The notes: generated from the sequence alone by a model not told the origin. A stretch of DNA of 8,355 bases from an uncultured Eubacteriales bacterium (GCA_934446285.1 CAKSEI010000058.1:1-8355); one strand, 5' to 3'. Shown: positions 1 to 5,661, counted from the stretch's first letter. Translations and numbers: made by a program.

Positions 1-945
1 GTGATTGCCTTTCTGAATATTTTTAAAGGCCGTCTGTACGCGCTCGGCATCTCCGATATGAAAATTGAAGAAGGCTCTATGCGCGTGGACGTAAACATTT
101 CCCTGCGCAAGCCGGGCGCGCCTGACGGCAATCGGTGCGAAATAAAAAATATAAGCTCTTTCCGCTCAATCCGCCGCGCGATAGCTTATGAAGAAAAGCG
201 TCAGGCGGCATTGCTCGACTCAGGCGGGAAAGCAGACACCGAGACAAGGCGGTTTGACGAGGCGACGGGCGAAACGGTATTCATGCGGCGAAAGGAAAGC
301 ACGGACGACTACCGCTACTACCCCGAGCCTAACATACCTCCGCTGCACATAAGCGAAAGCTTCATCCGCGAGGTACGTGCCGCCGCACCGGAGTTTCCCG
401 ACGAGCGCGAACGGCGATATATAAATGAGCTGTCTCTCAAGCGGGATGACGCGCGCTTCTTATCGGAGAGAGCGGAGCTTTCCGCACTTTTCGAGAAATG
501 TCTTTCCCTCGACTCACCTTTAAAGGAAACGCTTTTCCTTCTCATTCAGCACGCGCCCTATATTGCCGCGGAGCGCGGATGCACCATGGGACAGCTCGGC
601 TTGGCGGCGGAGGACATTACCTTTATTGCGAAAAAGCTCGCAGACTCCTCGCTCAACAGAGACGGAGCCAAAAAAGTGCTTGCTGCCTGCGCGGACGGGC
701 AGAGTGCGGAGGACTTTATAAATGAGCACGGACTTTGCGTCCGGATAAGCGACGAAGAGATAGAGTCCGCCGCGCGCCGGGCGATATCTCAAAGCCCCGA
801 GGCGGTAGAAAGCTATCTCGGCGGCAAAAAGAAAGCGGCGATGAGCATAGTGGGGCGGGCAATGGCTCTGCTCGGGGGGCACGCAGACCCGGCGCTCGTC
901 AGAGGCGCGGTATTCGGTATAATAAATAAACAAGGAGATAAATAA
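1..945 (+). CDS. gatB: Asp-tRNA(Asn)/Glu-tRNA(Gln) amidotransferase subunit B, 3' part of gene
   Basis: GatB is the tRNA-binding and kinase-like subunit of GatCAB. It activates the side-chain carboxylate of Asp-tRNA(Asn) or Glu-tRNA(Gln), which is then amidated with ammonia channelled from GatA. The frame is open from base 1, and its first codons align inside the cradle domain of known GatB proteins, so the GTG at base 1 is probably an internal Val codon and the gene starts upstream. About 314 of the usual ~475 residues are present. Visible family blocks, in window residues, are MKIEEGSMRVDVNISLR (20-36), EIKNISSFRSI (47-57), ETRRFDEATGET (81-92) and DDYRYYPEPNIPPL (102-115). Residues ~160-310 form the helical GatB/YqeY tail, ending with the typical ESYLGGKKKA...GRAM segment. 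Only one base separates its TAA from the aspS ATG, and the aspS ribosome-binding site AGGAG (933-937) lies inside gatB, so the two are almost certainly cotranscribed. Identity is secure. Confidence 0.96.
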   Translation: MIAFLNIFKGRLYALGISDMKIEEGSMRVDVNISLRKPGAPDGNRCEIKNISSFRSIRRAIAYEEKRQAALLDSGGKADTETRRFDEATGETVFMRRKESTDDYRYYPEPNIPPLHISESFIREVRAAAPEFPDERERRYINELSLKRDDARFLSERAELSALFEKCLSLDSPLKETLFLLIQHAPYIAAERGCTMGQLGLAAEDITFIAKKLADSSLNRDGAKKVLAACADGQSAEDFINEHGLCVRISDEEIESAARRAISQSPEAVESYLGGKKKAAMSIVGRAMALLGGHADPALVRGAVFGIINKQGDK

Positions 946-946
946 G

Positions 947-2320
947 ATGGAATTCGTAAGCTACGAAAAAAAGCCCGACAACTCGTCCATTGAATCGCTC
1001 GTCGAGCGCTTCAGAGCGGGCGAAATCAAGGACGGCGAAAAGGTCACCCTCAAAGGCACTCTTCACAGAATACGCGAGATGAGCGGCTTTGCCTTTGTCG
1101 TGCTGCGCGGCTCGCGCATGGTATGCCAATGCATATGGGAGGAGGGCAAATCCGACGTCGACCTCTCGCTATTCAGCGTTGAGGAGTGCGTAAAAATCGA
1201 CGGCACGGTCAAATATGAGGAGCGCAGCCGTCTCGGCTTTGACCTGCTAATAAACACGATGGAGCGTCTCTCGGGCAAGGCGGAAGTGCCGCCTATCGAA
1301 ATAAGCAACGATAAAAAGATGGACAAGCTCAATCTCACGACCCTGCTTGACAACCGCATTCTCTCGCTGCGCAATCCGAAAATACGCGCGATAATGCGCA
1401 TATCGGACGGAGTCATGTTCGCATTCCGCGACTTTTTACGCAGCGAGGGCTTCACCGAATTCGTTCCGCCTAAGATGGTCGCCGAGGGTGCAGAGGGCGG
1501 CGCGGATATGTTTGAGATAGACTATTTCGGCAAAAAGGCGTATTTAAATCAAAGCCCGCAAATGTACAAGCAGGCGATGGTCGCCGTTTTCGGCAAGGTC
1601 TACACGGTAGGACCGGTTTTTCGTGCAGAAAAGTATTCGACAAACCGACATATAAACGAGTTCCAGGGACTTGACCTCGAGATGGGCTTTATCGACTCAT
1701 TTGAGGACCTTATGGCACTCGAGGCGCGCATGTTCCGCCATATTTTCTCCGTGCTAAACGCGCAGTACGCAGACGAGCTTGAGATGCACCTCGGAAAGGG
1801 CGCACGTCTGCCCGAGCTTGAGTCTTTCCCGAAGATAAAATTCACGGAAGCAAAGAAGCTTTTCGCCGACGCTCATCCGGGCGGTCAAGGCGAGGCTGCG
1901 CTGAAAGAGCCGGATTTTGCACCCGAAGAGGAAAAGTGGCTCGGCGAATACTTTAAGCGTGAGTACGGCTCACCGATAGTTTTCGTCACGCATTATCCGT
2001 CGGTCAAGCGTCCATTCTACGCGATGGACGACCCCGAGAACCCCGAGTACACACTCAGCTTTGATATGCTCTTAAACGGGCTTGAGGTCACGACGGGCGG
2101 TCAGCGCATACACGACTACGCGGAGCAGGTAAAGAAAATGCAGGACCGCGGCATGGATATAGAAGAATTTGAGGACTATCTCACCATGCACAAATACGGT
2201 ATGCCCCCGCACGGCGGAATGGGGCTCGGACTCGAGAGAATAGTCGAGAATATACTCGGACTTGAAACAATTAAGCAGGCAACGGCGTTCCCTCGCGACA
2301 GAGACCGCCTGCGTCCTTGA
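947..2320 (+). CDS. aspS: Archaeal-type aspartyl-tRNA synthetase, probably non-discriminating (aspartate--tRNA(Asp/Asn) ligase)
   Basis: This class IIb synthetase charges tRNA(Asp) and, if non-discriminating, also mischarges tRNA(Asn) with aspartate for GatCAB to amidate. At 457 residues it is close to the archaeal/AspS2 form (~430-450) and lacks the GAD insertion of the ~590-residue bacterial AspRS. An N-terminal OB-fold anticodon-binding domain covers roughly residues 30-110. The catalytic domain follows, with motif 1 around EFVPPK (171-176), substrate-loop LNQSPQMYKQ (200-209), motif 2 FRAEKYSTNRHINEF (225-239), TTGGQRIHD (382-390) and motif 3 GMGLGLERI (424-432, Arg431), ending in FPRDRDRLRP. 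His40 in GTLHRIREM aligns, from memory, with the Trp that marks discriminating archaeal enzymes; His there is reported for relaxed ones. The second reported determinant, a Pro in the following loop, is not obvious (YEERSRLGF). ATG 947 has AGGAG nine bases upstream. AsnRS is the main alternative, but the GLDLEMGF and TTGGQRIHDY blocks fit AspS2 better. Position beside gatB supports the indirect Asn-tRNA pathway. Confidence 0.93.
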   Translation: MEFVSYEKKPDNSSIESLVERFRAGEIKDGEKVTLKGTLHRIREMSGFAFVVLRGSRMVCQCIWEEGKSDVDLSLFSVEECVKIDGTVKYEERSRLGFDLLINTMERLSGKAEVPPIEISNDKKMDKLNLTTLLDNRILSLRNPKIRAIMRISDGVMFAFRDFLRSEGFTEFVPPKMVAEGAEGGADMFEIDYFGKKAYLNQSPQMYKQAMVAVFGKVYTVGPVFRAEKYSTNRHINEFQGLDLEMGFIDSFEDLMALEARMFRHIFSVLNAQYADELEMHLGKGARLPELESFPKIKFTEAKKLFADAHPGGQGEAALKEPDFAPEEEKWLGEYFKREYGSPIVFVTHYPSVKRPFYAMDDPENPEYTLSFDMLLNGLEVTTGGQRIHDYAEQVKKMQDRGMDIEEFEDYLTMHKYGMPPHGGMGLGLERIVENILGLETIKQATAFPRDRDRLRP

Positions 2321-2321
2321 C

Positions 2322-2327
2322 GGGAGG
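2322..2327 (+). promoter_or_regulatory. Ribosome-binding site that fixes the nadE start
   Basis: GGGAGG lies ten bases before ATG 2338, just after the aspS stop codon. It favours this ATG over the in-frame TTG at 2317, which overlaps the aspS stop and has no comparable site in front of it. Confidence 0.8.
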
Positions 2328-2337
2328 TAAAAATACA

Positions 2338-3081
2338 ATGTTTGATGTAAAAAAGACAAAAGACGAGTGCGTAGAGTGGATACGCGATTTCTTTGAGAAG
2401 AACGGCAAGGGCTGCAACGCCATAGTCGGAATTTCGGGCGGAAAGGACAGCTCGGTGTGCGCCGCGCTCTGCTGCGAAGCGCTCGGACGCAACAGGGTCA
2501 TAGGCGTGCTCATGCCGAACGGCAGTCAGGCGGATATCGACTGCGCCGAGCTGCTCGTAGAGCACCTCGGGATAAAGAGCTTTACCGTCAATATAAAGGA
2601 CTCGGTCGACGGGCTGAAAAAGGCACTCGGCGAGAGCCTCGAGATATCGGAGCAGGCGACGATAAATCTGCCGCCGCGCATCCGCATGGCAACTCTCTAT
2701 GCCGTGGGTCAGAGCTTCAACGGCAGAGTGTGCAATACCTGCAACCTGTCCGAGGACTGGGTGGGCTATGCCACGAGATACGGCGACGGCGCTGGCGACT
2801 TCAGCCCGGTATGCCGCCTGACGGTAGCTGAGGTAAAGGCAATCGGGCGCGAGCTGGGGCTTCCCGAGCGCTTAGTTGAAAAGCCGCCGATAGACGGTCT
2901 TTGCGGCAAAACGGACGAGGACAATCTCGGCTTTACCTATGCGACCCTCGACAGATACATCCGTGACGGTGAGATAGACGACGAAAAGACAAAGGAACGC
3001 ATCGACCTTATGCACGCAAGAAACCTCTTCAAGCTGCAGCCCATGCCGTCTTTCGACCCGCAGATACCGACGGCAATCTGA
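2338..3081 (+). CDS. nadE: NAD(+) synthase, ammonia-dependent type
   Basis: NadE adenylates the nicotinate carboxylate of deamido-NAD+ with ATP and replaces AMP with ammonia to give NAD+, in the cytoplasm. The 247-residue protein is the single-domain form (usual length ~245-275), with no N-terminal nitrilase-type glutaminase domain. The PP-loop SGGKDSS is at residues 33-39. Further family blocks are NLPPRIRM (110-117), NTCNLSEDWVGYATRYGD (133-150), FSPVCRLTVAEV (155-166) and EKPPIDGLCGKTDEDNLGF (181-199). Some positions differ from the well-studied E. coli/Bacillus form: TCNLSE replaces TGNKSE, and the C-terminal HKRxxPP-like element reads FKLQPMP. I recall the same variants in clostridial NadE proteins, so this looks like a subfamily rather than decay. 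The start is ATG 2338, because GGGAGG precedes it. The gap to aspS is 17 bases, which suggests cotranscription with gatB-aspS. A terminator follows about 75 bases downstream. Confidence 0.92.
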   Translation: MFDVKKTKDECVEWIRDFFEKNGKGCNAIVGISGGKDSSVCAALCCEALGRNRVIGVLMPNGSQADIDCAELLVEHLGIKSFTVNIKDSVDGLKKALGESLEISEQATINLPPRIRMATLYAVGQSFNGRVCNTCNLSEDWVGYATRYGDGAGDFSPVCRLTVAEVKAIGRELGLPERLVEKPPIDGLCGKTDEDNLGFTYATLDRYIRDGEIDDEKTKERIDLMHARNLFKLQPMPSFDPQIPTAI

Positions 3082-3154
3082 CGGCAGCTTTTGAATAAGG
3101 GGCGCTCTCGACGTTCCGCAGAAAAGCGATATTACAATACACAATATAAGACAG

Positions 3155-3194
3155 AGGAGAAGCCCTCGCCGGGGGTTTCTCCTTGATTTATTTA
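3155..3194 (+). terminator. Intrinsic terminator of the gatB-aspS-nadE unit
   Basis: GGAGAAGCCC (3156-3165) pairs with GGGTTTCTCC (3173-3182). This gives ten base pairs including one G-U, plus an outer A-T pair (3155/3183), around a seven-base loop. The following tract, TTGATTTATTT, is only moderately T-rich. It is the first strong hairpin after nadE. Confidence 0.75.
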
Positions 3195-3195
3195 C

Positions 3196-3557
3196 GTACA
3201 AATATTACCGCTTTCCCCTCGAAATCGGCGCAAAAGCTTTTATATAAGAAAAAATAAATGCGCATAACCGTATAGTAACGCGGAATAAATCAACACACTT
3301 GATTTACAATCGCGCGCTGCGATCAAGCTTTTTCGTATATTTTCTGATTTCGCCTCTCCCGCGGTTCTCTTCTTGTAAAGGCAGCTTATATGAGGAATTG
3401 TACCATGATGAATTACCTCTCGGTACAGGCCATGCGATATTGTTTGAACCTTTTTTGATTCCCGTGCCGTTATGTCTCGTGTTTAGTTTCATGTTCGCGT
3501 CCGCGCGGACCGTTATTATGCACAAAATCTTCAGACAAACTTTGGCAATAACGTCAA
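3196..3557. other. Intergenic stretch with no convincing gene
   Basis: About 360 AT-rich bases lie between the nadE terminator and the exporter promoter. Reading frames on both strands are short, lack a good ribosome-binding site and resemble no family I know. The longest are a 90-codon plus-strand frame (3299-3571) and a 73-codon minus-strand frame (3304-3525). Small symmetric sequences are present: CTTGAT/ATCAAG (3298-3303 and 3322-3327), TGTACC/GGTACA (3399-3404 and 3422-3427) and the palindrome GTCCGCGCGGAC (3499-3510). None can be assigned a role. Confidence 0.5.
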
Positions 3558-3586
3558 TTGACAGAATTTGAAATTTATTTTAAAAT
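3558..3586 (+). promoter_or_regulatory. Sigma-A-type promoter of the ABC exporter gene
   Basis: A perfect -35 box TTGACA (3558-3563), a 17-base spacer and the -10 box TAAAAT (3581-3586, one mismatch to TATAAT) form a near-consensus housekeeping promoter. Transcription should start near 3592-3595, leaving a leader of about 185 nt before the exporter ATG. The palindrome GTCAATTGAC (3553-3562) overlaps the -35 box and could be an operator, but such palindromes also occur by chance. Confidence 0.8.
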
Positions 3587-3602
3587 GATATTGAAAATAA
3601 AA

Positions 3603-3640
3603 CATCCGCATCCTCGGGCATATTCCGGGCAGCGCGGATG
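3603..3640 (+). promoter_or_regulatory. 5' hairpin of the exporter leader RNA
   Basis: CATCCGC (3603-3609) pairs perfectly with GCGGATG (3634-3640). An inner stem CTCGG/CCGGG (3613-3617 with 3625-3629, one G-U) closes a seven-base loop. It starts about ten bases after the predicted transcription start. The ATG of the leader mini-ORF (3638-3640) lies in its 3' strand, so folding could mask that start. GGGC (3627-3630) could instead pair with GCCC (3644-3647). I recognise no known riboswitch consensus. Confidence 0.55.
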
Positions 3641-3670
3641 AACGCCCAAGCCGGTCTTTTCTTTCCCTGA
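3638..3670 (+). CDS. Possible 10-codon leader peptide MNAQAGLFFP
   Basis: This mini-ORF runs from ATG 3638 to TGA 3668-3670, inside the predicted exporter leader. Its stop codon overlaps the 5' strand of the proposed antiterminator (3669-3678). A ribosome stalled or stopping on its last codons, which encode Leu-Phe-Phe-Pro, would therefore control that pairing. Against it, no clear Shine-Dalgarno site precedes the ATG (only GGGCAGCGCGG), and a frame this short can arise by chance. No similarity to a known leader peptide is claimed. Confidence 0.3.
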   Translation: MNAQAGLFFP

Positions 3671-3704
3671 AACGGGATTAACGGAAAACGAGCATCCCGA
3701 TTTC
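3669..3704 (+). promoter_or_regulatory. Antiterminator-like pairing in the exporter leader
   Basis: GAAACGGGAT (3669-3678) can pair with ATCCCG-A-TTTC (3694-3704). This gives ten base pairs with a single bulged A (3700) and a 15-base loop. It uses bases 3694-3699 of the downstream terminator stem, so the two folds exclude each other. A third, smaller option, TCCC/GGGA (3664-3667 with 3674-3677), would free the terminator. The pairing was read by eye; no energies were computed. Confidence 0.5.
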
Positions 3705-3726
3705 ACGGGGTGCTCTTTGTCTTGTT
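3690..3726 (+). terminator. Terminator-like hairpin in the leader, 53 bases before the exporter start codon
   Basis: GAGCATCCCG (3690-3699) pairs with CGGGGTGCTC (3706-3715) over ten base pairs, one of them T-G, with a six-base loop ATTTCA. The tract TTTGTCTTGTT follows. The form is that of an intrinsic terminator with an interrupted U-run. It lies between a strong promoter and the gene, so it would either attenuate the exporter or end a separate RNA of about 130 nt. Confidence 0.6.
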
Positions 3727-3767
3727 GCCGCTTTTGGGCAATAAAAAAACATCGGATATCTTTTACG

Positions 3768-3772
3768 AAGGA
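3768..3772 (+). promoter_or_regulatory. Ribosome-binding site that fixes the exporter start
   Basis: AAGGA lies six bases before ATG 3779. It supports this start over the in-frame GTG at 3710, which lies inside the leader hairpin and has no ribosome-binding site. Confidence 0.75.
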
Positions 3773-3778
3773 ATCAGA

Positions 3779-5482
3779 ATGAACGACAAAAAACGAATGT
3801 GGAAAGCGTATTTTCGCTTTATCGGTTCGGTATACAAAAGGCATCGGCTTTTCTTCATGGCAAAGGTCGTCATCGCCCTGCTCGGCAGCGCCGCCAGCAT
3901 CGTGACTGCCGTTCTGCCGAAGTATATGGCTGATGCGATACTTATTGACCGCAGCAATTACGGATTTATTTTCTACGTATTTTTATCCGGATTTATTCAG
4001 CTTGTGCTTTACACAGTGGTAAATTTCATTCAGCTGTATGTCGAAAAGGCATCCATAATCGTCAAGGCAGGCTGCTCGGAAGAAATGCTCGACAATCTAT
4101 ACCGCATGGCATATCGGAATTATGAAATCCCCGAGAGCCGCGACTGCATGGACAGAGCATACTATTTCGCAACTCAGACGGGCGTGGCATCGTTTAATAC
4201 GTTCATTACGATGGTAGGCTCATTTGTCACTTTCGTGTCGTATATTTACATACTCGCAAAGTATAATGCGATAACTCTGCTGCTGCTCACCGTAAGCATA
4301 ACCGTAACATATATCCTGCAAAAACGCAAGGCGGAATACGAATACTCCCTCCGCCGCAGCCTGACCACGGACGAGCGGCGGGTCGGGTATTACAAATCCG
4401 TTCTGCTTGACAAGCAGTATTCAAAGGATATACGCTATTCCGGGCTGTTTCCGCTGCTGAAAAGCCGTTTTACGGAGGAGTCAAAAAAATATTCCGACAA
4501 GGTTTTCAAAAAGAAAACTCGCATTTTCGCATACGATACCTCTATGACGGCTATTCACCTCGCCATGTCGTTTGCGGTTACCGCATCATTCGGCAGCAAG
4601 CTGCTTGACGGGAGCATCACATACGGCGATTATACCATAACGATAAACGTCTCCATGGCGCTTACCAACCTTGTTTTCCAAATAATAGGAAATCTGACCT
4701 CGCTGTATTCCGCGGCGCTCGACGGGGAAAACTACTCCGACTTTCTCGGCATTGCGGAAGCGGGAGATAAAACGCTCGATGAAAAGAAACCCGACATCGT
4801 CTTTGAGAATGTCAGCTTCCGATACGGTACCGAGGACAGAGACGCACTGAGAGATTTTTCGTACACATTTAAGTGGGGCAGACGCTATGCGATAATCGGC
4901 GAAAACGGCTCGGGCAAGAGCACACTTTTAAAGCTTATGCTCGGCATGTACGCCCCCACCTCGGGCAGGATAACGGTCGGCGGAGCGGATATAGGAGAGC
5001 TTGACCCCGCAAGCCTTTATTCGGTTTACACGGTGGTCTTTCAGGATTTCACGATGCTTGACGGGCTCTCGGTTGCGGAGAATATAACCGCCGGTGATTC
5101 GGAGACCGACGACGGAAAACTGAGAGAAACGCTGAATTCGGTAGGACTGGGAGCGAGACTCGCGCAGAGCGACGGAGACGACCCGTTAAAGCGCGAATAC
5201 TCAAGGTCGTTTGACCTCGACGGTATAGAAATGTCGGGCGGAGAAAAGCAAAAGGCGGCTATCGCCCGTGCACTGCTCAAGAGTGCTCCCGTGACCGTTC
5301 TCGACGAGCCGACGAGCGCCGTCGATAAGCAGTCGCAGGAGGCGCTCTTCGGAAAAATTCTCAGTGAAAGCAAGCAAACGGTAATATATGTTACGCATAA
5401 CCATGCTCTGACCGACTTCGCGGACGAGGTCCTCACCCTTGACGGCGGAGAGCTTACATCCGTACAGACCAACAGAGACTGA
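3779..5482 (+). CDS. ABC half-exporter, fused permease and ATPase
   Basis: This is a complete 567-residue type IV (B-family) ABC half-transporter, expected to work as a dimer in the cytoplasmic membrane and export an unknown substrate. About six hydrophobic segments occur near residues 24-46, 62-88, 138-160, 164-181, 255-277 and 284-312. The ATPase domain follows, with A-loop Tyr349 (FRYG), Walker A GENGSGKST (374-382), Q-loop Gln422 (VFQDF), signature MSGGEKQ (485-491), Walker B VTVLDEP (505-511, Glu510 catalytic), D-loop SAVD and H-loop His540. All ATPase residues are present; the signature reads MSGGE instead of LSGGQ. There is no N-terminal C39 peptidase domain. The protein resembles exporters of the lantibiotic/peptide type and multidrug half-transporters, and the sequence alone does not choose between them. 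It has its own promoter and a structured leader, is flanked by terminators, and has no recognised partner gene. The half-transporter identity is secure; the substrate is unknown. Confidence 0.93.
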   Translation: MNDKKRMWKAYFRFIGSVYKRHRLFFMAKVVIALLGSAASIVTAVLPKYMADAILIDRSNYGFIFYVFLSGFIQLVLYTVVNFIQLYVEKASIIVKAGCSEEMLDNLYRMAYRNYEIPESRDCMDRAYYFATQTGVASFNTFITMVGSFVTFVSYIYILAKYNAITLLLLTVSITVTYILQKRKAEYEYSLRRSLTTDERRVGYYKSVLLDKQYSKDIRYSGLFPLLKSRFTEESKKYSDKVFKKKTRIFAYDTSMTAIHLAMSFAVTASFGSKLLDGSITYGDYTITINVSMALTNLVFQIIGNLTSLYSAALDGENYSDFLGIAEAGDKTLDEKKPDIVFENVSFRYGTEDRDALRDFSYTFKWGRRYAIIGENGSGKSTLLKLMLGMYAPTSGRITVGGADIGELDPASLYSVYTVVFQDFTMLDGLSVAENITAGDSETDDGKLRETLNSVGLGARLAQSDGDDPLKREYSRSFDLDGIEMSGGEKQKAAIARALLKSAPVTVLDEPTSAVDKQSQEALFGKILSESKQTVIYVTHNHALTDFADEVLTLDGGELTSVQTNRD

Positions 5483-5487
5483 GCATG

Positions 5488-5514
5488 AAAAAAACGCCCG
5501 ATAAAAACCGGGCG
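5488..5514 (-). terminator. Intrinsic terminator for the minus-strand dapF-dapL-lysA unit
   Basis: Read on the minus strand, CGCCCG (5514-5509) pairs with CGGGCG (5500-5495) around an eight-base loop, directly followed by seven T (5494-5488). This is a textbook terminator. It lies about 150 bases past the lysA stop and a few bases beyond the stop of the convergent exporter gene, so the minus-strand transcript would carry the whole inverted-repeat element in its 3' UTR. Confidence 0.8.
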
Positions 5515-5525
5515 CAATTACACCG

Positions 5526-5556
5526 GGCGGAGAAAACTCCGCCAGGCAGCTTTTTT
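5526..5556 (+). terminator. Probable plus-strand terminator after the ABC exporter
   Basis: GGCGGAG (5526-5532) and CTCCGCC (5537-5543) form a perfect seven-base-pair stem with an AAAA loop. Six T follow at 5551-5556, after a seven-base gap that is longer than usual, so efficiency is uncertain. It is the only strong GC-rich hairpin with a T-run on this strand after the exporter. Confidence 0.55.
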
Positions 5557-5661
5557 AAAAAAAGCGGCGCAAAAACTTCAAATAAGGGGAAAACCGAATG
5601 CGTCTCTTATTCAAAAGCTTTTTCGCAAGCTTTTCTCGAAAAGCTTGGCAAAAAAACTGCC
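5545..5661. repeat. Inverted-repeat element of about 117 bases, AT-rich, between convergent genes
   Basis: The element begins GGCAG (5545-5549) and ends with its complement CTGCC (5657-5661). Inside, the left arm carries GCGCAAAAACTTCAAATAAG (5567-5586) and the right arm carries the complementary CTTATTCAAAAGCTTTTTCGC-like sequence (5606-5626), imperfectly matched around a centre of about 20 bases. The right arm also holds its own hairpin, CAAGCTTTT/AAAAGCTTG (5626-5634 with 5639-5647, loop CTCG). AAGCTT occurs three times within 35 bases. No open frame of note lies inside. It could be a REP/MITE-like element or simply a large hairpin terminator region. Confidence 0.55.

Noticed and set aside
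2317..2337. TTG 2317 as nadE start, overlapping the aspS stop
   Set aside because: GGGAGG would fall inside the extended frame, and ATG 2338 sits at the right distance from it.
3405..3458. 17-codon ORF from ATG 3405 (MMNYLSVQAMRYCLNLF) with GAGGA eight bases upstream
   Set aside because: The ribosome-binding site is acceptable, but there is no promoter close by, no known resemblance and no link to a following gene; a frame this short is expected by chance.
3499..3510. Palindrome GTCCGCGCGGAC as an operator
   Set aside because: A 12-base perfect palindrome is expected about twice in a window of this length, and it lies some 50 bases upstream of the -35 box with no second copy.
3299..3571. 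90-codon plus-strand frame with hydrophobic segments
   Set aside because: No ribosome-binding site, no family resemblance, and it runs into the -35/spacer of the promoter at 3558-3586.
3710..3778. N-terminal extension of the ABC exporter from GTG 3710 (MLFVLLPLLGNKK...), resembling a signal sequence
   Set aside because: The GTG lies inside the leader hairpin stem, has no ribosome-binding site, and ATG 3779 is preceded by AAGGA at good spacing. The hydrophobic run is probably chance translation of a T-rich terminator tail.
3593..3778. Known riboswitch or T-box in the exporter leader
   Set aside because: I looked for the T-box GGTGG-ACCGCG core and for the consensus cores of the TPP, FMN, fluoride, guanidine and c-di-GMP classes and found none. 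A covariance-model search would be needed to exclude divergent forms.
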